Below, piece by piece: positions 25,720-33,947 of a stretch of 64,000 nt of DNA (its first letter is position 1; each line of letters starts with the position of its first letter). This stretch comes from Neobacillus endophyticus (GTDB lineage: Bacteria; Bacillota; Bacilli; Bacillales; Cytobacillaceae): the NCBI RefSeq assembly GCF_013248975.1, contig NZ_JABRWH010000001.1:4360001-4424000 (forward strand). The letters run 5' to 3'. The translations under genes and the position numbers were made by a program. The notes beneath the pieces were generated by a model. It had not been told where the DNA came from and ran no database searches. It worked only from the letters and a program-made list of their open reading frames with translations.

Positions 25720-25735
25720 ATTTGTATATGCAAAT
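25720..25735. promoter_or_regulatory. MarR-type operator, copy 2
   Basis: ATTTGTATATGCAAAT is the exact reverse complement of the box at 26206. It lies between marR's end and the SDR start, ideally placed to control the SDR. Confidence 0.8.
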
Positions 25736-25750
25736 GAAAGTGTAAAAAAA

Positions 25751-26185
25751 TTATATGTCGCTTTCTAGCTTAATGCTCGCATCGTGAAGCATTTTACTTA
25801 AATCTTTACTGAACTCGAGTCCTAAGACACTTGAATAGCTCGTAAATAATTCTTTTAAAGACACCCGAAATTGATGGTACACTTTTTCTCCTTCTTCAGT
25901 TAAAGAGATAAATGATTGTTTTCCATCCATTTTTCTAGTGACCATTTTTAATTTTTCAAGTTTATCAATAAACCTTGTACTGGTCGAAGGCGCAATGGAT
26001 AACTTATGGCATAGTTCCTTCTGGGTGATTCCCGGATGGAACTTCACAATCATAATCATATAAAGATATGAAGGAGCAAGGTCACCAAAATCAAATGTTT
26101 TTTCAGCTAATTTTGTAATGTTACGAGCAAATCGGCTTGCTGTAAAGTATAGACAATGAATTAATACCTGTTCTTCTTCATTCAT
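25751..26185 (-). CDS. MarR family transcriptional regulator
   Basis: A 144-residue winged-helix repressor: recognition helix region ITQKELCHKLSIAPSTSTRFIDKLEKL (about 55-81) and the wing MVTRKMDGKQSFISLTEEG (about 82-100), with dimer helices at both ends. The ATG at 26185 opens 21 bases from a perfect palindrome that also precedes the next two genes, so autoregulation plus control of the SDR and oxidoreductases is the simplest reading. The inducer is unknown; quinones, nitro compounds or aldehydes fit the enzymes controlled. Confidence 0.9.
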   Translation of the reverse strand: MNEEEQVLIHCLYFTASRFARNITKLAEKTFDFGDLAPSYLYMIMIVKFHPGITQKELCHKLSIAPSTSTRFIDKLEKLKMVTRKMDGKQSFISLTEEGEKVYHQFRVSLKELFTSYSSVLGLEFSKDLSKMLHDASIKLESDI

Positions 26186-26205
26186 TTAATCAAATCCTTA
26201 AATTC

Positions 26206-26221
26206 ATTTGCATATACAAAT
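26206..26221. promoter_or_regulatory. MarR-type operator, copy 1
   Basis: ATTTGCATATACAAAT, an inverted repeat with half-site ATTTG and central six bases, lies 21 bases before the marR start codon. Confidence 0.8.
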
Positions 26222-26385
26222 TAACACAAAATTGCATTTAGGTCAACTAAATCAATATTATTGTTTCCAGCTGACACAGAATATATTTAAAATGCTTTCC
26301 TTATCATAACGGGTGCGATGCATTAAAATGAACAAACTTTATTTTATTAATTTCATTAAGAGTGGCTCTAAAAGTCTATCTAGGA

Positions 26386-26514
26386 TCAAAGAGCCTGGTT
26401 TAATCGGTGTATGACTTCTTCTGCCTCAATGACGAGTTTATTAAGAGTTCCTTCACTGATAATGATCTGCTTAATGGGGATGCTTGCCCTGCCCACAACT
26501 GATAAAATCGGCAT
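26386..26514 (-). pseudogene. Possible gene remnant upstream of marR
   Basis: A 42-codon minus-strand frame (MPILSVVGRASIPIKQIIIS, then EGTLNKLVIEAEEVIHRLNQ) looks like protein but has no ribosome binding site. A second frame just upstream (VKYPIIKAKQN) may be its displaced continuation. The family is not recognised. The rest of 26222-26846 shows nothing. Confidence 0.3.
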
Positions 26515-26846
26515 TATTTTGTTTTGCTTTTATAATCGGATATTTTACACGAAGCCGTGCCGTTAATTGGTTGGCCTACATCTTCACAAAACTCCATTAT
26601 TCTAGCCATTTATACTTTCAATGTATGCTTGTTCTGTTGGTGTCATATCTTTATCGTGCTATATGTCTTCTTTTTTTGGTTGCCAAACTTCTATTTTCCT
26701 AATTCTAAAAATACTATAAGTTCTTTTTCAACTATAGAAAAAGTTCTAATATCGCAATTAACGCCACGTTCGAAGGACTGTTCACCTAATGTTTAATCCT
26801 TTTTTTCGATTTAATAGTCCTAGGAATTGTATCATTTACTAGAAAA

Positions 26847-27743
26847 CTAATTGCCGGGCAGTTGGATGCCGCGCCATCCGTTAACACCGCATTGGCCATA
26901 TTCATTATCACCCACAGCTACCACTGAACCATCCGATTTAAGGCCGATCGTATACGCACATCCCGCGGCAACCGCCACAATATCTCGCCAGCCACATACA
27001 TTGCATTGACCATGGTTATTTAGACCAACTGCCACCACTGTACCGTCAGATTTAAGGCCGATCGTATGATAACTACCCGCTGCTATCGCCACAATACCGC
27101 GCCAGTCCCTCACATCGCATTGGCATACCTTATTTTGACCCACAGCAAGCGCCGTCCCATCCGATTTAAGTCCCACCGTATGAAGATAACCCGCCGCAAC
27201 CGCCACTATTCCCCGCCAGTCGCTTACATTGCATTGGTGATACCTATTATTACCCACAGCCGTCACAGTACCGTCCAATTTAAGACCGATGGTATGCCAG
27301 TCACCCGCCGTGACCGCCACAATATCATGCCAGTCGATTACATTGCATTCACCTTCATTATTTCGGCCCACCGCTACCACTGAACCATCAGATTTAAGAC
27401 CAATCGTACGGCACCATCCCGCCGCAACCGCTACAATTTCTCGCCAATCGTTTACATCGCATTGGTCATGCTTATTCCAACCCACAGTCGTCACAGTACC
27501 ATCAGATTTAAGACCAACAGTATGAGCATTACCCGTGTTCGTCGCCATATGAACATTACCCGCCGCAACCGCCACAATATCTCGCCATCCGCTTACATCG
27601 CATTGACCATATTTATTATCACCCACAGCCGTCACCGTGCCGTCAGATTTAAGACCAACAGTATGACGACGACCCGCAGCTATGGTATCTTTAGGCCACC
27701 GTTTCAACTTTAACTCCGCTTTATCAGGCGAAATGTTATCCAT
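26847..27743 (-). CDS. RCC1-repeat beta-propeller protein
   Basis: The 298 residues consist of seven RCC1-like repeats of about 38-40 residues with the pattern VAVAAGxxHTVGLKSDGTVxAVG-xNxxGQCxVxxWRDI, enough for one closed seven-blade propeller. Repeat 2 contains a short insertion (NVHMATNTGNA). There is no signal peptide, transmembrane helix or other domain. RCC1 propellers serve as protein-protein docking surfaces; bacterial stand-alone copies have no defined role. The ATG at 27743 follows AAGGAGGT. The DNA repeats (about 115-120 bp) are diverged, and the gene is isolated. Confidence 0.88.
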   Translation of the reverse strand: MDNISPDKAELKLKRWPKDTIAAGRRHTVGLKSDGTVTAVGDNKYGQCDVSGWRDIVAVAAGNVHMATNTGNAHTVGLKSDGTVTTVGWNKHDQCDVNDWREIVAVAAGWCRTIGLKSDGSVVAVGRNNEGECNVIDWHDIVAVTAGDWHTIGLKLDGTVTAVGNNRYHQCNVSDWRGIVAVAAGYLHTVGLKSDGTALAVGQNKVCQCDVRDWRGIVAIAAGSYHTIGLKSDGTVVAVGLNNHGQCNVCGWRDIVAVAAGCAYTIGLKSDGSVVAVGDNEYGQCGVNGWRGIQLPGN

Positions 27744-27904
27744 GTTTTACCTCCTTGAAAATTAGGACTATTTTAATCATGTATCACTTTTACTAGTAAT
27801 ACTAACCTTCCAGGTATTCGAAAAAGAAAAAAGAGCTGAAACGACAACTCCTTGTTTCGCTCTAGCACCTGTTTGTTAAACAAAATATGTATAATTACAA
27901 CCCG

Positions 27905-28255
27905 TTATTTCTCCCATAGCTCAACCAGTCTACCATCAGGATCTTTAATCCAAATAAACTTACCAAATTCACTAATCTCTTTTTTCTTAGCCAGAGGTAC
28001 ACCAATTTGTTCAAGATGCTTAATAGTCTCGTTTAGATTATCAACTTGGAAATTTAACATTACTTGCTGTTCTGGTGGGAAGTAAAGGTCATCTTCAGTA
28101 AAGAAGGAAAGGATCGTTTCATTACCTGATTCGGGTTTAATAATAGCCCCATTCCAATTTTCTATATCGATCTTCAGCACTTCACTATACCATTTTTTTA
28201 TATCATCTAGATTTTTAGTCCTCCAAAATATACCCCCAAAACCTTTTATCATCAT
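27905..28255 (-). CDS. VOC superfamily protein
   Basis: A 116-residue glyoxalase-fold protein: GFGGIFWRTKNLDDIKKWYSEVL at the N-terminus and FIWIKDPDGRLVELWE at the C-terminus, whose Glu is the usual last metal ligand. The first-strand position that normally carries His is Phe/Trp here, so metal binding is doubtful and a ligand-binding role is possible. ATG at 28255 (or 28252) is preferred because GGGAG lies ten bases before it; a longer frame begins at 28288. Confidence 0.8.
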   Translation of the reverse strand: MMIKGFGGIFWRTKNLDDIKKWYSEVLKIDIENWNGAIIKPESGNETILSFFTEDDLYFPPEQQVMLNFQVDNLNETIKHLEQIGVPLAKKKEISEFGKFIWIKDPDGRLVELWEK

Positions 28256-28345
28256 AATTAACTCGCTCCCTTCTCTGTTTTTTCCCATTAAATTAATAGT
28301 TCAAGATTTAAAAACATATTCCTTCTTCAACCGGTCCCATTTAAG

Positions 28346-28514
28346 ATCTTGGAACCCAAAGTCGGAAAAGAAATCCCAAAGTTTTATCGGAAAGAGAGTT
28401 TGAACATTACGGGAAGCGTATAACACCGGAATGGAAAAAGCAATTTTAGAATTTATTAAAGCGTTTATTTGGGGTGTTCTTGATCACCAAAAGATTTCTA
28501 GAGCTAATCAATAA
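28346..28514 (+). pseudogene. Fragmentary coding remnant
   Basis: Protein-like stretches appear in successive frames on the plus strand: ILEPKVGKEIPKFYRKE and then TLREAYNTGMEKAILEFIKA through GVLDHQKISRANQ to a stop at 28512. They suggest one small gene broken by at least one frameshift. The family is not recognised. Confidence 0.3.
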
Positions 28515-28720
28515 AAGTGAATCAGCTTTTTTTTTGCACGGAAGGAGCAGGTTTGCAAGAAATTTTTTAGTGAGCGGCAAGATTGTCACTTTTGTTTGTA
28601 TCAAATGAATAATTGATTAAATTATAAAAACTTTTTTAAAATATTGGACAAATGTATAAGAAATCATATTTTACTAGAATACACTATGATATCTAAAATT
28701 GAAGGAAGTGATAAAAAAAC

Positions 28721-29062
28721 ATGTGGAGAAATCAAGATAATGATTGTAACTGTAATCAAGGCAATGAAATGGCTTACCCTGACGTTGTGATCGTAAATTC
28801 GACGCAATTCACTGCGACTGGACGCGTTGAGTATGCTTCAATCTTTTGTAGCAACGATGATTACACGGTTTCCCCTAATGGTGGTACTTGGACTCATAGC
28901 CGTGGAGTGTGCTTGATAACAAGGATCACCGCAACAGTTAGAACTCCTGATGGAGATATTGCAGCGAAACCATATGAATCTTCTGGCACTTCATACAGCC
29001 AGTTTGCCATTATACAGACAGGAAGAAATCAATTCGAAGTAACACGTCGTGTTACTGGATAA
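28721..29062 (+). CDS. Small conserved hypothetical, likely surface or spore beta-protein
   Basis: The 113-residue product has a short Cys/Asn-rich head (NDCNCNQGN, about 6-14) and a compact beta-rich domain (DVVIVNSTQFTATGRVEYAS, YSQFAIIQTGRNQFEVTRRV). Four cysteines could crosslink. No signal peptide is seen. I recall similar proteins in Bacillus cereus relatives but no assigned function; a link to endospore appendages is tempting because of the Cys-containing head but not supported by clear similarity. The ATG at 28721 follows GGAAGTGAT, and a strong terminator follows. Confidence 0.65.
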   Translation: MWRNQDNDCNCNQGNEMAYPDVVIVNSTQFTATGRVEYASIFCSNDDYTVSPNGGTWTHSRGVCLITRITATVRTPDGDIAAKPYESSGTSYSQFAIIQTGRNQFEVTRRVTG

Positions 29063-29235
29063 AAGAGGTATATCAGCTGAAATCCATCACAGAGGTTCTG
29101 CCGATATATGTTTTAAATTAGTTGTAGGTTAATCAAAATCTTAAAATCAATTGTATGTACGGCACGTTTTGCATTTACAGTGTGACCAGTTTACTTTAAA
29201 GTAAGTTATTCCTTTAAATGGCTGATTTCATTAAT

Positions 29236-29269
29236 AAGGGCGCATTTCTAACGCTAGAAATGCGCCTTT
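29236..29269. terminator. Terminator downstream of the 113-residue gene
   Basis: GGCGCATTTCTA and TAGAAATGCGCC pair perfectly around ACGC, followed by TTTAATTG. It lies about 170 bases past the stop codon. Confidence 0.75.
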
Positions 29270-29476
29270 AATTGAAAAATGAATTACTTCACTTTTTTAT
29301 TCTTTTATGTCTCATTAACCTTTTAAATGGCGGATTATTTGAGTCTTTATGTCTTAAAGCAGTCCAACAATTTTAAAATATATGGATGTATCTGAGCAGT
29401 ATCAAAAGAATGTACAATTCCATTAAAAAGAAAAGAGAATCCTAAAACAAATAGACCTCATTAAAATAATAATTCT

Positions 29477-30268
29477 TTAAATTATTTTTGCAATAAAAAC
29501 TATTAAATATGATGAAGGAATAATTAATAGTAGCGATGCAAAAGTCCCCAATGTTTTACTTCCTACCATAGCAATAACAACACTACGGAAATCTTCTTCT
29601 TGACACTTACCTTCTATAACATCATCAGTCATAATGGATAATTGAGGGTCTATAAATATTGACATTAGAATTGTAGCAATTCCATTTATGATTGATGATA
29701 AAGTAATACAAGTTGCTCTTAAATCTGGTGCTATGCTTCCAGCATATATTGGGGCTAATGATCCAACAGTAACTAAAGAAACTGTAATTAGATTATATAT
29801 TATTATCCTTATCGGTAATTTTCTGATATTAATTTCAGTTATATTTTCTTTTACTGGGATTGCAGCACATTCCTTTATGTAATTAAGGCCTGCTTTTGAA
29901 AAGCTGTGCATAACAAGTCTAGGAATTGACCTATTAACTGCAAAGTATAATACCCCTTTAGAGAAAATTCTCTGAAAGGTTGGAATTAAAAAAGCACCAA
30001 TTACTGTAGCAATACCCGAAACTATAATAATTAAATTGAAAATATTTAACAAATCGTTTTCACTAGAATTATGTTCAACAAACTTTGTTAATATAGGGAC
30101 TTGAAATGTCACTGCCGTTCTTGATACCAACATTAAAATATTAAATACAGCAAAAGAAACGGCTATCTTACCTGTTCTAACACCAACCATTCTAACAGAA
30201 TAAGCTAATGTTCCTATCAATGATATTATAAAGTTCAATATTAAAACTATTATAATTGATGTACTCAA
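29477..30268 (-). CDS. amj: Lipid II flippase Amj
   Basis: The 263 residues match Amj (YdaH, DUF2837): an N-terminal IISLIGTLAYSVRMVGVRTGKIAVSFAVFN signature and about six membrane helices. Amj moves lipid II across the membrane and can replace MurJ in Bacillus subtilis, where envelope stress through SigM raises its expression. The start is TTG at 30268 behind AAGGAGG. The gene is clearly more AT-rich than its neighbours (many ATA and TTA codons). It is monocistronic. Confidence 0.9.
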   Translation of the reverse strand: MSTSIIIVLILNFIISLIGTLAYSVRMVGVRTGKIAVSFAVFNILMLVSRTAVTFQVPILTKFVEHNSSENDLLNIFNLIIIVSGIATVIGAFLIPTFQRIFSKGVLYFAVNRSIPRLVMHSFSKAGLNYIKECAAIPVKENITEINIRKLPIRIIIYNLITVSLVTVGSLAPIYAGSIAPDLRATCITLSSIINGIATILMSIFIDPQLSIMTDDVIEGKCQEEDFRSVVIAMVGSKTLGTFASLLLIIPSSYLIVFIAKII

Positions 30269-30411
30269 CTGCTTTCCTCCTTAAACAACCCAACATTATT
30301 TCAACTAACCTCCCAAAATTATACCATTATAAAATGACAATCACACTGTTCAAAATTAGCTTTAAAAATTTCACTTACTATCCTACTCATTACCTGATTA
30401 AAGATAATGAA

Positions 30412-30446
30412 AAAGGATTGTCGAAATAGCAATCCGATTTTTTTAA
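30412..30446. terminator. Hairpin with T-tract upstream of amj
   Basis: GGATTG and CAATCC around a 9-base loop are followed by GATTTTTTT on the plus strand. No plus-strand gene precedes it. The following GCTAGCCCATCATT may be a worn copy of the dispersed repeat. Confidence 0.4.
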
Positions 30447-30780
30447 TAAAGCTAGCCCATCATTTAATTACATTCCCTCACAATCTGCTTTGGTAAACAT
30501 TTTTCCCCCAAAAAAATTAATCGGAAATTATCCCGATTAGTTTTTCTTCCTTATTGCTATGTTTTGTTACACATTCTACTGTTACAGTATACTTAGCTAG
30601 GTATTTTACAGTTGCTTAATATCTCCACTCATATTTCCGTTTGATTTATCGTAACATTTGTACCGTATGGATTTCCACCTGCTTCAAATAAGATTGTTAC
30701 TTAGGATTATTTGCCGATTAATGAAATCTCCTGTAAAACCATTAAGTATAAAATGGGTTCGTATTTATAGTGCTAAATGC

Positions 30781-30820
30781 ACACAAAGTATACCGTAATT
30801 GGCACGGTATACTTTTGTGT
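30781..30820. terminator. Terminator after cwlJ copy 1
   Basis: ACACAAAGTATACCGT and ACGGTATACTTTTGTGT pair almost perfectly. The hairpin stands 28 bases past the cwlJ stop codon. Confidence 0.85.
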
Positions 30821-30847
30821 GTATTTATTATTTATCTGGATATTTTT

Positions 30848-31282
30848 TTACCAACTATAGGCTCCAGGACATTCTTTCGGTAAATAATAACAATGGTTTT
30901 TAAATTGCCCTGAAATCGGTTGACCGTACCATGTTGGTGGGCATGGGGCATGCGGATTAAAGTACCATAATGCAAACCTAGCTGGAGAATGTATCCAGTA
31001 ATCCAAATTTTGCTTAGCTAATCTCTTCTCTCTCGTTCTTGCACCTTGGTAAAAAATATTCCCCTTTTGAACCGCCTCAAACGAATAATTTCCACCTTGT
31101 ACTTGAAATATGACTTGTGGAATTGTCCTTAGTCCTTTAAAGTCTAAACAATCAGCTTTTACCCGATTGACAATGACATTCCCTACAAGCAACATTCCCA
31201 TGTTTCCTTCACCTTCGGCTTCTGCTCTCATCATTCTAGCCATCAGATCAACATCTGATGACCTATAGTCTGCTCTCGGCAC
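30848..31282 (-). CDS. cwlJ: Spore cortex-lytic cell wall hydrolase, CwlJ family (copy 1)
   Basis: The 144-residue hydrolase_2 domain begins at once (PRADYRSSDVDLMARMMRAEAEGEG), with the catalytic Glu in RAEAEGEG and the conserved GNVIVNR, DFKGLRT and ALWYFNPHAPCPPTWYGQP segments. CwlJ lies in the spore coat and degrades cortex peptidoglycan during germination, especially with Ca-dipicolinate; it has no signal peptide, as here. GTG at 31282 matches the start of the paralogue at 46481 and is eight bases from GGAGG; the earlier GTG at 31291 lies inside that site. No gerQ is adjacent. Confidence 0.9.
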   Translation of the reverse strand: MPRADYRSSDVDLMARMMRAEAEGEGNMGMLLVGNVIVNRVKADCLDFKGLRTIPQVIFQVQGGNYSFEAVQKGNIFYQGARTREKRLAKQNLDYWIHSPARFALWYFNPHAPCPPTWYGQPISGQFKNHCYYLPKECPGAYSW

Positions 31283-31291
31283 CCTTTTCAC

Positions 31292-31835
31292 CTCCGATTA
31301 AAATGTATGATAAAAATCCTACATTATGTTATGTGGGATCTGTTTTTAAGCAACGGTGAAATTCATTAAAATTAGCACGTTAATGATGCATGCATATTTG
31401 CAACATTGAAAGAGTTCAAAACCTAACGGTTAGGTCATTTTTTCTGTTTACCACCCTTTTGAACAATACTGCTCAACATTGGATATAATTCAATATTAAA
31501 CAACTGGGCGGATTCTTAATATATCCCCAATATTTGAAAATACTTTATTTAACTAATCTACACTGTTAGCACCATAAAAAAACGGCTGAAGCAAATCATT
31601 GTTGCGAAGAAAACCCACCGTTAACGAAACAAGGCAGCGCTTAATGAAGAAAAAGGTAATTTTTCAGAATTCAATTACCATTAAACAAAACCTTTCGTTC
31701 GCTATAGAAATGCGATGCAAATAGCCTTATATCGCTTTTTTGATGTGCCTTTTCCTAATAATTTCAAGTATAAAACCCCCTCTTAAACACAATATATAAA
31801 AGCTTTTCTTTAATTAAATTGCAAGGGGGATTAGT
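31292..31835. other. Gene-free stretch
   Basis: No credible gene. A small palindrome ACCTAACGGTTAGGT followed by CATTTTTT (about 31421-31444) could be a weak terminator. Confidence 0.35.
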
Positions 31836-32318
31836 ATGAGCGACTTTTTAGGGTTATTTAGTGATGACAGGGCTCAAAATGCTGATAATGAAGATGCCCA
31901 TGAATATAATCAAACGAGTGGCGCACTCCAGCTCCATAAAGAAGAGTTAAACATTACGAAAAATAAAATCGATGCTGGAGAAGTGGTCCTCTCAAAAGAG
32001 GTTGTGGAAGAACAAAAATCTGTCGACGTTCCTGTCATACACGAGGAAGTTGTAATAAAAAGAACGAAATTGAATAACGAACGAAGTGATGAGCCGGTCA
32101 GCTCCGAGGAAACGATCCATATTCCCGTTAGCCAAGAAGAAGTTAAGGTGGACAAATATACGGTAACAACTGAGGAGATCTCCGCTGCGAAACGTGAAGT
32201 TGAGGAAACTCGGCATTTCGAAGAAACGCTTAAATATGAAAAGGCACATGTTAATACAACTGGAAGTGTTGATATTATTTCGGATGACTCGAAATTTACC
32301 GATATAAATGACGATTAA
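31836..32318 (+). CDS. ysnF: DUF2382 (YsnF/AvaK) domain protein
   Basis: A 160-residue acidic, soluble protein. After a short head (MSDFLGLFSDD) it carries the DUF2382 repeat-like pattern: LQLHKEELNITKNKIDAGEV, KSVDVPVIHEEVVIKR and IHIPVSQEEVKVDKYTV. YsnF-type proteins are general-stress or stationary-phase proteins of unknown mechanism. The N-terminal PRC-barrel domain found in longer YsnF proteins is absent. ATG at 31836 follows AAGGGGGAT. It forms a pair with the related gene 40 bases downstream, separated by a hairpin that covers the second gene's ribosome binding site. Confidence 0.85.
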   Translation: MSDFLGLFSDDRAQNADNEDAHEYNQTSGALQLHKEELNITKNKIDAGEVVLSKEVVEEQKSVDVPVIHEEVVIKRTKLNNERSDEPVSSEETIHIPVSQEEVKVDKYTVTTEEISAAKREVEETRHFEETLKYEKAHVNTTGSVDIISDDSKFTDINDD

Positions 32319-32324
32319 CAATAC

Positions 32325-32364
32325 AAACACACCTTTTTTTGCTTAGCTATAGAGAGGTGTGTTT
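32325..32364 (+). promoter_or_regulatory. Hairpin sequestering the second DUF2382 ribosome binding site
   Basis: AAACACACCT (32325-32334) is perfectly complementary to AGGTGTGTTT (32355-32364), and the right arm includes the GAGGTG that should start translation at 32368. The left arm continues into seven T, so the same bases could form part of a weak terminator. Confidence 0.6.
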
Positions 32365-32367
32365 TCT

Positions 32368-32796
32368 ATGGAGGGAGATCACGTGCCTTCAAAAGTGAAT
32401 TCCACGGATGATTATCAGGGCGACAAAGTGACGCTTCGACTGCATAAAGAGGCATTAGAGATAATTAAAAAGTGGGTTAAGACCGCGGATGTGAAATTAT
32501 ATAAAAACACTTATACAGAAGAAAAACACATTACCGTTCCTATTAAATGTGAAGAGTTGGTCATTGAAAAAAAAATGTTATTTATAGAAGGAACTACAGA
32601 CGAACAAACGGAAATTATCCGTATCCCTTTAAGCGAGGAACGTATCGAAGTCACTAAGCAGCCTGTTATTTTAGAAAATGTTGAAGTTTATAAACAACAA
32701 TTCGAAGAAGTTATTCACTTTCACGAAATCCTAAAAGAGGAAAAAGCTCATATCGAAACAATCGGGAAAATAAAGGTGTTGGATGAGAGTGAGTAA
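32368..32796 (+). CDS. DUF2382 domain protein, second copy
   Basis: This 142-residue paralogue of the previous gene has VTLRLHKEALEIIKKWVKTADV, HITVPIKCEELVIEKK and IRIPLSEERIEVTKQ. It is more basic than the first copy and also lacks a PRC barrel. ATG at 32368 is eight bases from GAGGTG, but a GTG at 32383 preceded by GGAGGG is an equally good start. The two genes are probably cotranscribed, with translation or readthrough of the second tuned by the intervening hairpin. Confidence 0.82.
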   Translation: MEGDHVPSKVNSTDDYQGDKVTLRLHKEALEIIKKWVKTADVKLYKNTYTEEKHITVPIKCEELVIEKKMLFIEGTTDEQTEIIRIPLSEERIEVTKQPVILENVEVYKQQFEEVIHFHEILKEEKAHIETIGKIKVLDESE

Positions 32797-32923
32797 TCTC
32801 CTACAGTTTTTAAGCCTCAACGTTTACAGATACAGTTTTGTTTTTAATCTTATTAATTTCTAATTCACAGATATTTTTTACAGGGATAGCAATTTGTGTT
32901 AGTCAGGCAATGGTACAGCTATT

Positions 32924-32952
32924 AAAAAAGTGGTCAGGTTCAACTGACCACC
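32924..32952 (-). terminator. Terminator of the decayed gene at 32971
   Basis: GTGGTCAG and CTGACCAC around six bases; the minus strand continues TTTTTTAATAG. It stands just past the remnant's stop. Confidence 0.75.
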
Positions 32953-32970
32953 CAACATTAACTTTATAAT

Positions 32971-33170
32971 TTAGTGTAAGCTCTTCACCAAGCAATCCCC
33001 TAATTCCCCAATTTTGGCACGCATAGCAAACCTCGCTTTGGGATAAGTAATTTTAGCCGCCACCAATCAGGCCCATTTTGAGGGTGTCCATGATTTCATT
33101 GATGATTACCTCGTAAGTTTTGCAGCAACCCATGTGTTAGCAAATGCATTCATCGCAGCAGCTGACTATT
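32971..33170 (-). pseudogene. Decayed gene of unknown family
   Basis: The minus strand ends in AAKITYPKARFAMRAKIGEL then GDCLVKSLH and a stop, well formed and followed by a terminator. Upstream the frame is broken, with short protein-like pieces (MNAFANTWVAAKL) in other frames. The family is not recognised. It lies 28 bases downstream of the ABC permease and may once have been its operon partner. Confidence 0.45.
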
Positions 33171-33197
33171 GATATGCTTAATCCCATACTGGTGCAC

Positions 33198-33947
33198 TTA
33201 CCCTAAATGGCGTTTAAATTGTTTATTAGCGAAGAAGAAAGCGATGACCATGATGCCGACGCACCAGGTAAGCGCGATCCAAATATTGTTGCCAACAGAT
33301 CCTTCATATAAGAGAGCACGAATCGCATTCACAATAGAAGTCACGGGCTGGTTTTCAGCGAACGCGCGGACAATTTTAGGCATGGTTTCTGTGGGGACAA
33401 AAGCCGAACTGATAAATGGCAGAAAAATCAGCGGGTACGAGTAGGCTGTCGCCCCTTCCATAGACTTCGCTGTCAAGCCAGGAATGACCGCCAGCCATGT
33501 CAGCGCCAGTGTAAAAAGTCCTAGTATCCCAGCTACCGCGAGCCAATCCAGTATATTAGCGCTGGAACGGAAGCCCATTAAGAGAGCGACGAGGATAACC
33601 ACCACGACAGTAAGCGCATTGGAAACAAGTGAGGTCAACACGTGAGCCCATAATACCGACGAGCGCTTGATTGGCATAGTAATGAAACGTGCCATCAGTC
33701 CGCTCTTTACATCCGTAAACAGCCGAACGGAAGTGTAAGCGACACCAGATGCGATAGCCATCAGAAGAATTCCCGGTAATAAATAATTGACATAGTTGTC
33801 CGTGCCAGCCTTTATGGCGCCGCCAAATACGTAGACAAACAGCAGCATCATCATAATTGGCGTAATCGCCACCGTAATAATAGTATCTGGACTGCGCATG
33901 ATGTTGCGCATTAAACGCCCTAGTAATACCCCTGTTTTGCTTTTCAT
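33198..33947 (-). CDS. ABC-2 type exporter permease (DrrB-like)
   Basis: The 249 residues form about six helices in the ABC-2 pattern with the DrrB/ABC2 signature: an N-terminal cytoplasmic tail (LLGRLMRNIMRSPDTI), YVFGGAIKAGTDNYVNYLLPGIL, and the FLPFISSAFVPTETMP loop near 185. It would export a hydrophobic compound, perhaps an antibiotic or lipid. The ATG at 33947 immediately follows the stop of the ATPase gene, with GGAGGAG inside that gene's end: translational coupling. GC is well above the surrounding DNA. Confidence 0.88.
   Translation of the reverse strand: MKSKTGVLLGRLMRNIMRSPDTIITVAITPIMMMLLFVYVFGGAIKAGTDNYVNYLLPGILLMAIASGVAYTSVRLFTDVKSGLMARFITMPIKRSSVLWAHVLTSLVSNALTVVVVILVALLMGFRSSANILDWLAVAGILGLFTLALTWLAVIPGLTAKSMEGATAYSYPLIFLPFISSAFVPTETMPKIVRAFAENQPVTSIVNAIRALLYEGSVGNNIWIALTWCVGIMVIAFFFANKQFKRHLG

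Noticed and set aside
25021..26221. Three 16-bp repeats considered as transposon ends or attachment sites
   Set aside because: Their positions just before three start codons, next to a MarR gene, fit operators far better.
27066..27713. Three overlapping plus-strand frames of 78-105 codons
   Set aside because: They are antisense shadows of the RCC1 repeats; their periodic composition copies the repeat on the other strand and none has a ribosome binding site.
28721..29062. Assignment of the 113-residue protein as an endospore appendage (Ena) subunit
   Set aside because: A Cys-containing head and beta-rich body are suggestive, but I could not match the Ena core motifs, so no symbol was given.
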